A stretch of 64,000 bases of DNA from Aurantimonas manganoxydans SI85-9A1 (GTDB taxonomy: Bacteria > Pseudomonadota > Alphaproteobacteria > Rhizobiales > Rhizobiaceae): positions 3,526,608-3,590,607 of the forward strand of contig NZ_CH672387.1 of assembly GCF_000153465.1 (NCBI RefSeq), given 5' to 3'. This document shows, in pieces, positions 63,942 to 64,000 of the stretch (its first letter is position 1; every line of letters starts with the position of its first letter). The notes under the pieces were generated by a model. It was not told the DNA's origin. It ran no database searches and saw only the letters and a list, made by a program, of their open reading frames with translations. The position numbers were made by a program, and so were the translations under genes.

Positions 63942-64000
63942 GCGTCCACCTCTGCCGTTGCGCGCGCCACGCTGCGTACGCCTTCGCCTGTCTCGATCGT
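63938..64000 (-). CDS. C-terminal end of an upstream gene, cut by the window
   Basis: Only the last 20 codons are visible; they end Ala-Glu-Val-Asp-Ala and the TGA overlaps the emrA-like start (ATGA). By position it could be a TetR- or MarR-type regulator of the pump, but the sequence shown cannot decide this. Confidence 0.5.
   Translation of the reverse strand, partial: TIETGEGVRSVARATAEVDA

Overview
The window is GC-rich (roughly two thirds G+C) and codes densely on both strands. It looks like the chromosome of an alphaproteobacterial methylotroph, most likely a member of the Hyphomicrobiales/Rhizobiales. The reasons are the bacterial tetrahydromethanopterin (H4MPT)/methanofuran C1 pathway (fae, mtdB, mch, fhcABCD), a lanthanide-type XoxF methanol dehydrogenase with XoxG and XoxJ, a urtABCDE urea transporter, and the alphaproteobacterial style of gene neighbourhoods. 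No mxaF-type calcium methanol dehydrogenase is present here. I name the group by inference, not by database match.

Layout. 1-5.7 kb: a Gly/Ser-rich secreted protein, a carboxymuconolactone decarboxylase-like protein, a Tat-exported cyclase-family protein, and a broken-up urease locus (ureD, ureA, ureJ, an unlisted 40-residue membrane peptide, ureB) with no ureC, E, F or G. 5.3-11.8 kb: a YbjN-like protein and urtABCDE. 12-17.4 kb: fhcB-A-D-C with a pterin dehydratase. 17.5-24 kb: a plus-strand operon with mptG, mtdB, an ATP-grasp gene, mch, a RimK/MptN-like ligase, a CitG-like gene and fae, closed by a clear terminator. 24.2-34.5 kb: cofactor genes (HisA-like, MfnF-like, DUF447, DHPS-like, MfnE-like, an MfnB-FolB fusion), with a three-gene molybdenum hydroxylase in the middle. 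34.6-47.7 kb: the quinoprotein block: an orphan substrate-binding protein, a two-component system, a rhodanese-like protein, xoxJ-xoxG-xoxF, a zinc hydrolase, a SoxYZ-like carrier, small secreted proteins, a beta-propeller protein and an SRPBCC protein. 47.8-53.4 kb: an IclR regulator, a FadB-like multifunctional enzyme and two acyl-CoA dehydrogenases resembling the pim set, with a palindromic operator in the divergent promoter. 53.5-54.8 kb: an IS110-family element inside a REP-type repeat. 54.9-64 kb: gamma-glutamyltransferase, an adenylate cyclase/TPR protein, a DJ-1-like protein, a CurA-type reductase, a truncated VOC gene and an EmrAB-type efflux pair.

How it works together. XoxF oxidises methanol in the periplasm and passes electrons to XoxG. 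Formaldehyde entering the cytoplasm is captured by Fae on H4MPT, oxidised by MtdB, cyclised by Mch, and released as formate by the Fhc complex, which needs methanofuran. Most of the unnamed cofactor genes in the middle plausibly make H4MPT and methanofuran.

The most striking single observation is at the IS110 element. Its 5' non-coding end contains short segments that match, in the arrangement expected of a bridge RNA, both halves of the REP repeat it has split and both ends of the element itself.
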